Assembly (NCBI RefSeq): GCF_018320785.1
Contig: NC_054867.1
Span: forward strand, 31,995,855 to 32,059,854
Direction of reading: 5' to 3'
From: Cheilinus undulatus
Taxonomy: Eukaryota > Chordata > Actinopteri > Labriformes > Labridae
Length of the DNA stretch: 64,000 nucleotides
The position numbers and the translations under genes were made by a program. The notes under the pieces were generated by a model, which was not told where the DNA came from, made no database searches, and was given only the letters and a program-made list of their open reading frames with translations. Position 1 is the first letter of the stretch. Each line of letters begins with the position of its first letter. Below are positions 51,601-63,100 of the stretch, piece after piece.

Positions 51601-53450
51601 ACTGGTTTAACACATTGCATCAGTGAGGATTATCTGTTTTTACAGTATGCTAGTGCTATAACAGCATCAGCAGGGCCATAGAGATAAAGCTAAAATACAA
51701 CTGGCCATTACTTCTGTCAGAGTGGTAATACTGTTATTTCTGTGGTATGAAGAAACCACTGGCACTGTTTTCAAAAGTTTAATTTTGTTGCATGGGCCAA
51801 GGAGACATCAAAACATTATGGATTAGGTCTACTGTTGTTAGTATTTCTTGAGTCTGCTTTATAGTCGATTAATAGTTGATTCAAATCCCTACATGAGCAA
51901 TAAGAATGTATCCAGTAATAGATCCTGACAAACACAGGCTGTAATTGCAGGCAGATGTGAATATCTATCTGAGAATGAAGTGCTTTTGGCTTTGGTTTAG
52001 ATGTGTACTCCTCGATTATCTTTCTAGTTTTTAATCTTTAAAAAATTGCACCTGTGTTTAACCAGTCAAAATTTACACTGTGAGAAAAGTCCGTTCTCAA
52101 GTACCCCATTTAACAGTGTTTTATTAGATTGATTTAGCTCATTAGTCATATAGATGATTCACATTCAGGGCTTTTGCACAAACGCAGCCATGACAGTTTT
52201 AGTAATAGGATCCAGTCATCGTAGCTTCATTTAAACATGTCAAGCTTATTCCATTTACAGGCAGCATTTTAAACACTAGTGATGAAATAAAGGTGATGAA
52301 ATGAAGGTAATTCTGTTCACATGGTCTCCGCCCGCCTGTTATGTCTGCCCCTCCCCCTCCTCTCTCCCTGGCCGGGTGTCGTGCAGACCTGTGCGCCAGT
52401 CGCCAGCTGTTTGTCACCTCACCTGAGGCAGAGGGTCGCTTTCATGGACACCCAGCTCTTCCCCAGCCCGGCCCTCCAGCTTTGGGCCTGCAGCCTGAGC
52501 TGCTCACGGGGAAGGCAGGTGGGGCTCCATATTTCTGGGAGTGTCGCTCTGGCGGGCTGCCTGGCTTCCCCGTCCATGGGCCGGTCACAGGTCAGTACAG
52601 TCTAGCAGGAGGTGGGTGGGGCCAGTGGGCTAGCACAGGCAGTTTTTTAAACAAGCAGAGCAGGACTGTCAGTGGGTACTGGGCAAATGGAATTATATAG
52701 ATGTCTGTAGTTTAATGTTGTATCCACAATTTGAAGCAATTGTGTTGGTATTCTTTACTTTATGTAGTGTTTGATGGTTAATAAGTGCCACAACTTTTGG
52801 TACTTATTTTTGGGACTTCCTTAAAGTGTTCTTAGGTAAAATCTCTGCAGGACCATGCAGTTACTTGATTAAAATAATGTTGACAAAACCTGTTTAATAA
52901 AACATTTTTATTCATTTTTGCCTCCTTTTCCCCTCTCTCCCTTCTCTTTGTCTTAATTTTTACCACAGACGGACAGGAAAACATCGGAAAATGTCCTCAC
53001 CTAGAATCAGAAGAATCGGATCCTTCATTTGGGGAATTACCCAACAGTGACGAGCTTAAATCTCCACAGAAACCAGACGGGCCGGAGCTTGAAGTGCCCT
53101 CTTTAGCCTGTAATGGAGCCTCTGCTGGGGGGTTGGGGTCTCCAGAAGGATCAAAAGCCAAGACAACAGACCCCGAGAAAAAGTTTATCTGCCCCATCTG
53201 TGGCCAGGCCTTTCGTACCAAATCCTACCTCAACAAGCACCAGCACAGAGTTCACAAGGCGCAGAAGGCCCAGGGCGTTTCTGGGTCGAGCTTAAACGAG
53301 CTGGCCCCCTCCCTGACCTCCCCCTTCTCTACTCAACAAAACATGTCTCTGCTCGAGTCGTTCGGCTTTCAGATAGTCCAGTCTGCGTTTGCCTCCTCAC
53401 TGGTGGATGCAGAGGCGGGTCAGAGTGGACTCGACTTTGGAGGGAAGTGA
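38712..53450 (+). CDS. patz1: PATZ1 (MAZR) BTB/AT-hook/C2H2 zinc-finger transcription factor, complete coding region
   Basis: PATZ1 is a nuclear POZ-type architectural regulator that binds GC-rich promoters. Exons: 38712-39943, 43566-43629, 43725-43896, 45372-45530, 52387-52590, 52969-53450. The sum is 2313 nt (770 aa; human 687), in phase throughout. The BTB domain spans about residues 13-135 ([28 protein letters not shown]). An AT-hook RGRPKK lies near residue 245. C2H2 fingers start near 270, 342, 370, 400, 429, 454 and 480, with an eighth at about 682-706. The conserved C-terminal tail [20 protein letters not shown] matches human. The start MEKV has G at -3 and G at +4, with an in-frame TAA at 38682. 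Intron 4 has a GC donor, and exon 5 is unlike anything I recall in mammalian PATZ1. The extra length comes mainly from exon 5 and the region before the last finger. Confidence 0.96.
41496..42889 (-). mobile_element. Tc1-like transposon relic in patz1 intron 1
   Basis: The inverted ends CAGTGCATTCAGA and inverted AGTGCATTCAGACAGT bound about 1.39 kb. They belong to the same broad family as the relic at 1389-1977. The interior matches on the minus strand to Tc1-type sequence (for example 41860-42480), but the frames are short and broken. A long TA microsatellite begins immediately at its right end. Confidence 0.7.
42889..43017. repeat. Compound (TA)n / (GATA)n microsatellite
   Basis: Two TA-rich blocks, 42889-42934 and 42952-43017, are separated by a short unique segment. 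Short GATA runs occur on one side and TATC runs on the other. They lie in patz1 intron 1, next to the Tc1 relic. Confidence 0.9.
45531..45658 (+). other. Open reading extension if patz1 intron 4 is retained
   Basis: If the GC donor at 45531 is not used, the patz1 exon 4 frame stays open for 42 further codons to TAG at 45656-45658. This would give a protein ending after the seventh finger with a hydrophobic tail and lacking exons 5 and 6. Human PATZ1 has isoforms with alternative C-termini, but whether this one is made is unknown. Confidence 0.35.
46340..49370 (-). mobile_element. Tc1-like transposon relic split by a nested element, in patz1 intron 4
   Basis: The ends CAGTGCTGTGAAAAAGTATT (left) and inverted CAGTGCTGTGGAAATGTATT (right) match, and both are followed by a CTTCCTGATTTCTTATTTTT-like arm. 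The minus strand of 46796-47400 shows Tc1-type transposase fragments (MIGGT, HDSLC-type remnants, no intact frame). The element is about 3 kb long because a second element is inserted, whose right end CTAGGGGTGGGCGATATGG (inverted, 48789-48807) is clear. Its left end, near 47400, is not. Confidence 0.65.
48565..48612. repeat. (CA)n microsatellite
   Basis: An AT then AC/CA dinucleotide tract within the nested element of patz1 intron 4. Confidence 0.85.
49371..50152. other. patz1 intron 4, stretch without recognisable features
   Basis: AT-rich intronic DNA between the Tc1-like element and the minus-strand SINE. Likewise 45659-46339 and 50341-52386 on either side show no gene, exon or repeat end that I can support. 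Confidence 0.5.
50153..50340 (-). repeat. tRNA-derived SINE, minus strand, with a snap-back tail
   Basis: On the minus strand the body resembles the SINE at 741-934 (CTGCATGCCATTTTCCACCC versus CTGCATGTCTCTCCCCGCTC, then an AATAAAGG tail motif). At its 3' tail, 50153-50169 and 50179-50195 form a perfect 17-bp inverted repeat, CTATTCCCTGTCCTGTC, around a 9-base loop. It lies in patz1 intron 4. Confidence 0.6.
52387..52590 (+). other. patz1: patz1 exon 5: GC-rich symmetric exon, possible cassette
   Basis: This 204-nt exon (68 codons) has phase 1 at both edges, a GTGCAG acceptor and an ACAG|GTCAGT donor. It encodes a Gly/Pro/Leu-rich stretch without zinc fingers. Splicing exon 4 directly to exon 6 keeps the frame (G|AC in both cases), so inclusion is optional as far as reading frame goes. 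It is much richer in GC than the surrounding intron. I do not recall an equivalent in human PATZ1. Confidence 0.75.
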
Positions 53451-54275
53451 CAGATTTCCTTCATTTAAAGCAAAGCCTTTCATTTTTAGGACAAAGCCGG
53501 GTCGCCCACAGACGATGCTCTGTATATGGGAATAACTTTGCCTCAAGACTACTTTTCTGTTTCTTCACATTGCTTAATGTGTTTGTGATTATCTTTTGTT
53601 TTGTCACAGACTGCCATACAAATCTTACATTTTCTACTTTTCAGAGTCTGAAAAGTGTGTTGATGGTGTTTAAGTTTCCTTTAAAATGAAACATGAAGGT
53701 TTAATTTTCCTTTGCTGATATGGATCTGTTGAAGTTCTGTTGAAATCTTTGCTTTGGTATAATTGAGCTTTCTTAGATGCACAAACATTTTTTAATATGC
53801 GGTATTTACGGAAGGCTTAATTCCAGTTAATTACTGACAATTATTGTGAATTTTATATTTATGTTCCCTGTGTTTAAAGAAGGGTATTTTTAAGAACATG
53901 GATTTAAATTGCCTTTTATTCTGTTGCAAGTTTTCCTTGAATCATTCCTAACAGGCTCACAGCAATTTCATTACACATTTATCATGAGCTTTTCTGAGGC
54001 TTCATAAGGACCTGAAAAAAGTTATTATTTAACGTATCATAGTTAAGAACACATTTTAAAACGTATATAGATCAGAATTTCACTTGCAGCTCATCAGACA
54101 CTAAAAGCTGATGATCTCAGATAAAACAAAAAAATTAATAAGCTACCTCAAAGAAGTTAATATGATCATAGATGAGTAAATACTTTGTTAGAGCTGAAGA
54201 ATAAATCAAGGCAATCTGACGTAAAAGCCAGCAGCAGTGTCTGCCAGATAAATTCAAAGTGAAATAGACTGTCTC

Positions 54276-54627
54276 TTAAAGGTACAGTGTGTAATATTTA
54301 GCCAAGTAGAATTTAGTGAGACAAACATGGTAAAAATTAAACAAAATATAAGTCGGTGTCTAATCTCCTAAATATGTTTTTTTTTTCTAATTTGAATACA
54401 CCTTTTATTTATACATGGGGAGATTCCCCTTCATGGACTCCGCCATCTTGAATTTTTGCATCCTGCATGTTTCTACTTTACCACAGAAGGGACCAAATAG
54501 TAGATATCTTTTTTTTTTTTGAAATTCATCTTATTGCCATGGTTATTATCAGAGCTGGGCAGGGAAATCTAGAATCTGACTGTTTGATGTTTTTTATGTT
54601 CACCAATTTTACACACAGCACCTTTAA
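54276..54627. repeat. MITE with TTAAAGGTRCWGTGTGTAA ends
   Basis: The left end TTAAAGGTACAGTGTGTAA and the inverted right end TTAAAGGTGCTGTGTGTAA match at 17 of 19 positions. About 350 bp long with no coding capacity. It lies within the inferred patz1 3' UTR. The family is common in fish genomes. Confidence 0.75.
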
Positions 54628-57600
54628 AGTCCCTGTAAAAAACCAAACTTTGTGTCTTATCACACTAGATATGTTGGAATCTATGTGTGACTGAATTTTG
54701 ATTTAGACTGTTAGATCGTTGTTCACTTCTTTTCTGGCTTGGTTAAATTTGGGCAAGGCAATAATCTGGGCCATTGACATCACCAGCCTTGGTGGGGAAT
54801 TAACCACCCCCCCCTCATTCTACAGTGATATTGAATCATGAGCATTTCGTTTCGGTACAATCTGATGTTAGCCAATGTCACTGCCTTCATTGAAAGTTAA
54901 CAGCCAGCTACATGCTGTGTTTTTTGGTCATTGTGAGGTAAATTTCCCAAATCTGTCAGCCACAGTGGCCTACAGGTCATTAAAAGTATCGTGAGATTTG
55001 TGCCAGAAAACAGTAAATTTAATCCCCAAATTCTGTCTCTCTGCTCTGGCACAGAGTTAGGCAGCTGCGCTCTGCTCAAAAGCATTTTTTTCAAATCTGG
55101 GAGGGTCGTATTTCTTGTTAGTGGGTGTGGCTTCGGCTCGTTAAAACCAATGCCCACATGGTTCTGGCCAAAGGATCCCCACATAACCCTCACGCTGATT
55201 AAACATATGTTAACTGCCATTTGTACTCCTAGATGCTGTATTTTAAACTCTTCAACCTAAATAGAAGCTCTTGTCCAATTGAGTGTGGTTTCTTACTTTT
55301 TGTGATCCTTTGAGCAGTCAAATAAGAAGCCCTCTGTGCTTTTTCTGAGATTGTGGTCAGGTTCACCATTCATGTTTTCTGGCAGCTGTATTCGTCACCT
55401 TTTGTGGGAAAAAAATCTTTAGTTTTGTCCTTAAACTCTACATGCTTTGTTATCAGATGACGCTTTAGCTTGGCGGGCTTCACATGAAGACACACAACAC
55501 ATTATGGTCTTCAGTCACTGTTCTCAGTAAAACCAAAATCGAGATAGCAGTCATCATATTTACTCAGTTTAGCTGGTTCAGGCCTAGCATCACTTTGTGA
55601 AGTGGACACACTTAAATATTTATTCATTGTTGCTAGCTTGACCTGCACACCAAACGCGTCCTAAGCAAAGTGAGTAATGCATGACGAGTGATAGATTTAT
55701 GTGATATCTTACAATCATATCTGAGTTTTTATTGGCCCAAAGCTGACGTATGTGGGAGTAATTGGTTTAGTATGGTTGTTTATGGCACTGTGGTCCCTTT
55801 ATGTATTTATCTGCTTTTGAATGACATGGCATAACTTTAATAATTTATTTTAAATTATTTCGCGGACCCCCAGGGATCCCTGGACTCCAGTTTGAGAACT
55901 ACTGGTGTAAAGAACTGGATAAAGAGGCGCCATTTTGTTCACAGGGCGTAGCAAAATGAACGCAAACTAAAAGTTCTTGCAGGACCTGTAGATATTTTAT
56001 TTGATATTATTGGATTATTATTTTTCCAGACATTAATGGTATCTTAATAGTATTAATAGATCTCACTCAGTAGTAAGAGCTACTGTAAACAGAATGTATT
56101 TTTTGCATAAAAATGATTTTTCATGGATAAATTGTTTCAGATCTTTTAAAATGTGTCTCTAAGCGTGCTGTGAGCTTGTTAGGAATGAGCCATGTATACC
56201 CCTTTGTGTTGACAAGGTTTCCAGCTCTTATATGTTTGGTGTTTAATCAACCGTGTATATTGAACAGGGACCAAGGTCAGGTATATTTTCAGTATCTATT
56301 TTGAGAAATGTAGAATCTATTTTATTAACTTATTCATGCCCTCGGTTTTGTGTACAGTTCTTTTTTAATTGTGCATTGATTATCTTGTGATTTGAGGTTT
56401 TTCACTCAAAATTATGTTAAATGGAGATGTGTGCTTTGTGTGTGTTTTGTAGCAGCTGAGGGTCAAATGTTGGAGTCACACCCACATCCTTTACCCTTTG
56501 GACCGACCATATCTAATGCAACTTTTATGTCATTATTAGGGTTATTTCAGTCATACTTTTCATCACATGCAACTCCTGTTGTGCTTTTTGATGTGCTTTA
56601 GGTAGATGACATACTCTGTTTGCACTGCTGGTCGCTAGGTTTGGGTGTGTGTTATCTATCAGGGTGTCTTACTCTGAGTATGAATTGAATGAAGATTCCT
56701 GTGATGAGGACAAGCTTAATGGAAGAGTTCCTCAAATCAAAACACAACAGGAGCCTATGTTTCATCTAAGATTTTTGTTGTTATGCATTGAAATGAAAAT
56801 AGTTCTATAATCAGCCTATAAAAACAGACAGGTTATTTATTATGATGATTTTCCTATAGTTAGTGTAATTTGGCTTTCTTAAAACAACCTAAAAAACAAA
56901 CATGGGCTGCCTTCCAAAACCATAGCTCTTAACAGTCTTTAGACTTGTGTTTACAGAAGTACAAAATTCACACAACAGTTGGTTTTCCACAGGTCTTTTA
57001 CTTGTGTTATGAAATCTGTACCATTATGTAAATCAAACCCAGGCCCACAGAGAAGGACTTTAGCTGTATGTGTGTGAATGTGTGATGATTGCTTTGTAAA
57101 TTCCTTGTGTTTGATTAGTGTTTCCTTCTTTCTGTTTTAATTATTATTTGTGAGTGATTAAGTCTGTTAAATTCAGTACATTCCTATATTATTTATGGTT
57201 CTGTTGTGATTGTAACAAGTGTATATACCATTCACATACACATTCTATTGATATAAATATATATATATATAAATATATATGACCCAGCCAATATGATCAG
57301 TGTTTGTCAATGGTGGTCGTGTACATATAAACATGTTTTTGTTGTTGTCCATCATGTGGAGGGATGTTAAGTTATGGCTGCATGTGGTAATATGCGAGCT
57401 GAGCTGAGGACTGAATGTCGATCACTGGTTGGCGGCAGTTCAAAGTTTCACTGTTCACTGAGCTGTCTCTCATCTTTGACCAAGTTTATTTTTGTTCCTT
57501 TTTTGATCCACTCTGCACTGTTTACTCCTTTAAAACAAAGAAGGGTCGTTTGTGTTCTGTAGTATTGGAAAGAAGTGCAAGATGCTGTAAGGAAATTAGT

Positions 57601-58018
57601 GTTTTTTTCTTCACTGGGATGTTTGATTTTCTCGTGTTGGTACTCGAGATATTTTCAAATGGTTAATTTTAGGCCTAAACATTTTGCTTTCTGCTTTTTG
57701 GTCTGTTGCAAAGTGCCTTCCAAACACTGATTGTGCACAGCAGTGGATTAAAAAAGGTCCTCTTTTCTAAAAGGTTAAGAGTTGTACAGAGTGACTTGCA
57801 TTGACACTTTTGTATAAAAACACACAGAAAATGTACAATATGTTAACTTGGTATTTTATCATCATACTCAACAAGATTGCTCCTAAAACATGAGAGCTAC
57901 ATGTTTTGTTATATCGTCTTTGGACATATTTCAATATAAGCATACTTTTCTATAGATATTTGTTTTTGTACTCTGTTATTGAGTCTCATCTCTCTTGTTG
58001 GTACAGAGATGAGCAGCT

Positions 58019-58024
58019 AATAAA
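58019..58024 (+). terminator. Candidate patz1 polyadenylation signal
   Basis: AATAAA followed within 40 bases by T/GT-rich sequence (TTCTTGTTCTTCTCG). A second AATAAA at 58625-58630 could serve a longer form. Confidence 0.5.
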
Positions 58025-58040
58025 CTGCAATTTAAAAAGA

Positions 58041-60016
58041 AAAACTAACTTCTTGTTCTTCTCGTTATTTTCCCTTTGTTTTTAGATTGTCAGCACATGC
58101 AGTGCCTTTAAAAAGTATTCGCTAAGTTACATAAACATTGAAAAGGTAAACTGAAATTGAAACATTAACATCAGTTTAATATAACTATCTGAAATGAGTG
58201 CTTTAAACTTAAAAAAAAAATTCAAGGTTAATTTTTCCAAGTTTTTCTGTTTTTGATCTCTGTCTTAAAGAACAGGTGTCACATTTAAGTATCTATTTTG
58301 TTCTTGTAGTTTATGTTTACACAATACCAAATGGTTAATGAAGTGTTTTGTATAATCATTTAAGTTAATCTACAGTATTTTCAGTGATAAAGTAAAATTA
58401 AATGCACGTGTAACACTTGCATTGTTATTTCTATCAAAATATGTTTCTCCCATCGTGATAAAGTAATAGAAATGACAGTTTATCAAATTAAAAAAAAAGA
58501 AATCTCATGATATATAACCAAGATAATCTCTGTTTTAGCATTGAACACACACAGGATGAGATGTTATTTTTTTGTCATTATTTGTACAGTTTAAAGAAAT
58601 ATGAGCTGTTTGGAAATTGTGACCAATAAAAATATTCTTTATTTAGCAAAGATTTACCTTGATTTTTTTCTTATGTCAATTCCTTTCCTGGAGCTAACTC
58701 TGCTCTCCAGTCCAGCCATGTGCTCCTCTGTCACGTGACTACTGCTGTGGTTTCAAGTACACAAACCCTAAAAAAACCTCCCTAGAGGTATATTTTGTGG
58801 TGTGTGGTTGAAATGACAGTGACCCCAAGGGACAGGGGTTCTTTTTATGAAAAAAAAGACATGAAATACTGATATATCTTGAAACACATGATATATTTCA
58901 TTTAAATAGGAATTAATAGCCAAAACCATACATAAAAGGTAATGTTTTATATACAAAAAAAATAGCAACTGATCTATCATTCATTTTTAAATGTTCCTCG
59001 TGGTGTAAAGTAAGTGTGACAAAAATAATAATTATGTTTTTGTTTTTTTAATACTGCCAGGGACACAAATTCCACTATAGTTGAAGAATCACCCATATAC
59101 TCTTAAATTCAGATTGATATAGATTGCCAAGACACATGTCCATGGTAATGTTGTGACAAGTGCCCAAACACATCTGCTCCTTTACAGCTTGTTGATGGTT
59201 ATATGAAGTGACTGATTACAGTTATTTTTTCCCAGTTGAGGGTGCCGACAATTTTGTCCATCCCATTTTTGAGTTTTGTGTAAAATTATGTCAGTTTTGG
59301 CTTTTTTCTTCTGTTTTTTGAGTTGTTCCAATGCACATAAAGGAAATAAACGTGTATACCAAAAACATTTGCAATTGCAAAAATTTCTGGGAGAAATGGT
59401 GTATTTTCTGGAAAAATTCCAGGGATGCCAATACTTTCATCCGTGGTTGTATGGTACTGCACTATACTAAGGCTCGTAATTTCCTTTACCCCAGTGAAGG
59501 AGGAGAGAATCAGTTTGAGTCTGAGTAATTCATTAGTGTGACTTTTGTTGTGTTGTCAAAGTGCTGCAATTACATCATCCAAAATCGTAAATGAATCCTC
59601 TCAAGCTCAGTCATTAACCTGAAATCTGGAAAGAAGACTGGCAGAAATTCCCCCAGTCAAGGTGTGCAAAGGTTGTTATGCAAAGACTTGAGGCTGGAAT
59701 TGCTGCCAAAGGTGCTTCAAATAAGTCCTGAGTCAAGGGTCCAGATACTTATGTCAAATGTTTTTTTTTTTCTTTAAATAAAATTCCCCAAAAATATCTA
59801 AAATTCCATTTTCACATTCTGATTATGGGGCAGTGTGTAGATTAATGAGAGAAAAAAATAAAGGAAAAGTAGAATAAATAGCTACTGAACAAGAAACTGT
59901 ATTAAGAAAAATGTTATGCATTTTTTAACTGTTCATTTTTATATTTACAAGCAAATACTTATTTACAGGCTTTTTGGGTATATGTTAATATTTCTATTTA
60001 TCTATGAAATGATTCT
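58041..60016. other. Intergenic DNA between patz1 and slc2a11, with Tc1-like relics
   Basis: The patch at 59200-59460 (ending GATGCCAATACTTTCATCC) and the patch at 59560-59880 (GGTGCTTCAA, GGTCCAGATACTTATGTCA) resemble 3' parts of fish Tc1-like elements. A third fragment, GCAGTGCCTTTAAAAAGTAT, starts at 58099. An E-box TCACGTGA lies at 58731-58738. No coding gene was recognised. The two genes converge on this interval. Confidence 0.5.
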
Positions 60017-60022
60017 TTTAAT
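60017..60022 (-). terminator. Possible slc2a11 polyadenylation signal (ATTAAA)
   Basis: On the minus strand ATTAAA occurs about 85 bases after the slc2a11 stop codon. It is a common variant signal. No canonical AATAAA is seen closer on that strand. Confidence 0.35.
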
Positions 60023-60106
60023 AAATACATTTGTTCTCATGAAAAACATCAACAAGCTTGTTTTTAGAGATAAGTTTTCAAATAGCTTAGAACTTTCCTA
60101 AAACAT

Positions 60107-63100
60107 TTAGAATTTAGTTGCAAGATCTATTTCAGTCCTCTCAGCATCAGCAGCCCTGTTCTTGTAGTTCAGTTTGTTGAAGTCCTCTGTAATCTCCACC
60201 ATCGTCTTCCCTTTGGTCTCTGGGACGAAAAATAACAGAAACGCTGCACTAAAAACAGAGTATGCCACAAAGATCAGGAAACAGAACTGCCCGAGTCCTT
60301 CCTGTATGGATAAAAATTGTAAAAAACTGTGTCAGAAAAACAGAAATGCTTCTATATGATATAAAGTCAGTGATACACAGCAGGTTACTCACCACAATGA
60401 AGCCAAACGACATCCCTATCAGAAACATGCCCAGCCAGTTGATGGTCCCACTGATGACGTACGCAGAAGGACGCCAGGCTTGTAGGAAGAGGTCAGCAGG
60501 GAGGGCCATAGACACTCCAGCTTAGAAACATCATAAGTTAGTGATTTAGAAAAAAATTACAATAAAATGTTTCACAAGTGAGAGATTGCTGACTTACAAG
60601 GTCCAAGTCCATAAATACAGATTACACAGAAGATCAGAGCGATGTTCACGTACGGGATCCATGAATTCAAATGCTGCATGAAAAACCAAACATTAGAAAT
60701 TTACTCTTTGGATGCAGGGAAGAGAGAGGCAAACTGAATATCGCTATTACCTTTATAGACAGCATGGCGGTGAGCACAGACATGGTGATGCCCATCAGCA
60801 GATAGCCGTAACCCATCAGCTTCTTTCTGCCTGCACGATCTATTAGGAAAGACTGAGAACCCAAAGTGACACTAAGATTTACCAAAATCCTCCAGTGATA
60901 TATTCATTTCTCAAGGGTCAAAATCAGTTTTAGTTTATAGCCAGTTAAAATCTCACCATAGGAGTTTAAAAACCCTACATTAACTTTGCTGCCGGCAAGC
61001 TCTTGATCATTCAATCTTTCAACCTTTATTAATACTCAAGGGTTGTACTGCAAAGTAGCCCTTTTTAAGTGACTGCAGCTCAGATATTTTTGTATCCATC
61101 CCCTGACTTATACTTTTAATAAACTTAATCTGGAGTTGCTTGGAGTATTCTTTTGTCTTCATGGTGAAATGGTAGCCAGGAATACTGATTCACCAGTGAC
61201 TGGACCTTCCAGACACAGGTGTCTTTATACTACAAGACACATTAGCTGCACTCAGGTGATCCCAATTTCACTAACTGTGAGACTACTAGCATCAACTGGT
61301 CAGACCTCTGTTGAATTAGGTCAGTCTCTTTAAAGGGAGTGAATATTTATGCAGTCACATATTTTAGCTTACATATCTTAATTTAAGTGACATTATTTTG
61401 TACATCTGTATAACAAGGGATTGGTCCTTTTTCAATTAATGTGGAAATTTCCTCAGGAAAGTTTTTTTCTGCTTCATAGAGATACATACACATAGTGTGA
61501 CACCGATGAGCTCAGTAGCCCCAATGCCAATGGCCAAGTAATGCATCTGGTCCTCAGGTACTCCTGACTCATGGAAGATGTCAAAGGCATAGAAATACAG
61601 CTGGAGTAGAGAATGAAAAATAAACAATCATTAAACTGATCTCATTATGATACTGGAGAGAGCTTATATTTATGTTATAAGGAAGAAAGCTGAGGTGAAC
61701 ATACTGCATTGATGCCACAGAACTGAACGCCAGCACAGGGGATGGCCAGAGTCAGCAGCTGCCACCTCACACAGCGTGAGGTAAGGACATCCATCACTGT
61801 CTTCTTCTTCTCTCCCTGTGTGCTCTGTCTCTCCTTCTCCATGTCCTCAAGCTCCTGCTTTAAGTCGTCCTCCTGCCACAGCCACTGTAAGGCTTACATA
61901 CAAATCAACACAAGTATGAGGACACGTTGAAAAAAATGTTTGATCCAGTGTAAACATTGTAGAATCGTGGTAACCAACCTTTTTTTCCTTAGAGCCTATC
62001 TTACTTTTATCCAAGAAAGCTGAGTCTAAACTAAAAAAACTTATCAACAGCACAGCAGAGACACCATGTAGACTCCCAGGACTGTTACTAAATTAAAAAA
62101 TGTTGAGCATTTTGCACTTTATATATAAGTTACTTCTGGCTGCCAACAGCAGGTGGCAGTATGACAAAGAAAGATGAAATTTGTAGATGTGATCAGGGTG
62201 GGGCTGATAGGTATGATATGAAATAAAAGGATGTTGGGAGACTTAATGTCAGAGGTGTAACTGGGTTCTTCCAGTAGGTGGCGCTACAACAAATCAAAGA
62301 AATGAACATTGCCATGTGTGGAGTGGCTCGAAAGTTTCAACACAGAAGAATCAACAAATTGCCTTAATATGTCACTTTACACTGCCAATAGTGTAACCTG
62401 GGAAAGCTTTCAATAGGAAACGTTTGAGAAAAGGCAAAGGCTTTGAAAAAAACTCGGAGTGTGATTGGGTAAACGTTCTGTCTGTTACATCTCTACAAGC
62501 CAAACAGAGCAACAAAACACGTGATGTAACCGCTATCAAGCTACACGTGGGCAGCTACTGAGGAATAACATGAAACATGGCGACTACAGACATGTAAGTA
62601 CTCGGCTTTTGTGGTTTTTGAAAAGAAAACAACTCACTGCTGTTCTTTGTTCTTCTTTTAACGAAGGAATGTTGTCAAGTTCTGATAAAACTGGCACTTT
62701 AGTTGCATCCACGCTAATGTCTTCCTCCATAACTACACCAGCTCTTGCTGCTGCTTGTTAACGTCACGACTCTATTGCACCCGAAAGTACTGCCCCTCGT
62801 CGCTGATTGGTCCTGTCACTTTCTAACTGGGCCCAAACGGTTCAGATGGAAGCTTTGTAAGATGGATTCGCCAGTGAGAAACAAGGAGACAGGCGTATCC
62901 ATCTGCTTTGCAAGGTTACCAATAGTGGGCGCTATGATGAGATGTTTGCATGCAGGTGTGCTCAGTGTCATCCTGTTGACTTGGCAGAAAATTTTGAATA
63001 ACACAGAATGTTGTAAACAAAAGTTACAAAAGTTTTAAGCCATTTAGAACTATCAAAAAAGCCTTATTTTGAAATGAAATGGAAACTGTTGGACTTCCTG

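Larger units (their letters stand above)
53451..58040 (+). other. patz1: Long patz1 3' UTR
   Basis: From the TGA to the first convincing poly(A) signal is about 4.6 kb of AT-rich sequence with no ORF of note. It includes a MITE at 54276-54627, a hAT-like end near 55862-55905 (GGGATCCCTGGACTCCAG, TTTGAGAACTACTGG) and an AT-rich tract near 57250-57285. That the whole stretch is transcribed is inferred from the absence of an earlier strong signal. Shorter forms are possible. Confidence 0.45.

Noticed and set aside
52341-52700. A 119-aa plus-strand ORF as a separate gene
   Set aside because: It coincides with the reading frame of patz1 exon 5 and simply extends into the flanking introns.
61884-61884. 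The acceptor TTACAG at 61885 for the slc2a11 exon
   Set aside because: It gives a stop or a phase mismatch with the exon ending at 63229. The AAG acceptor 8 bases upstream keeps phase and yields KKALQWLW.
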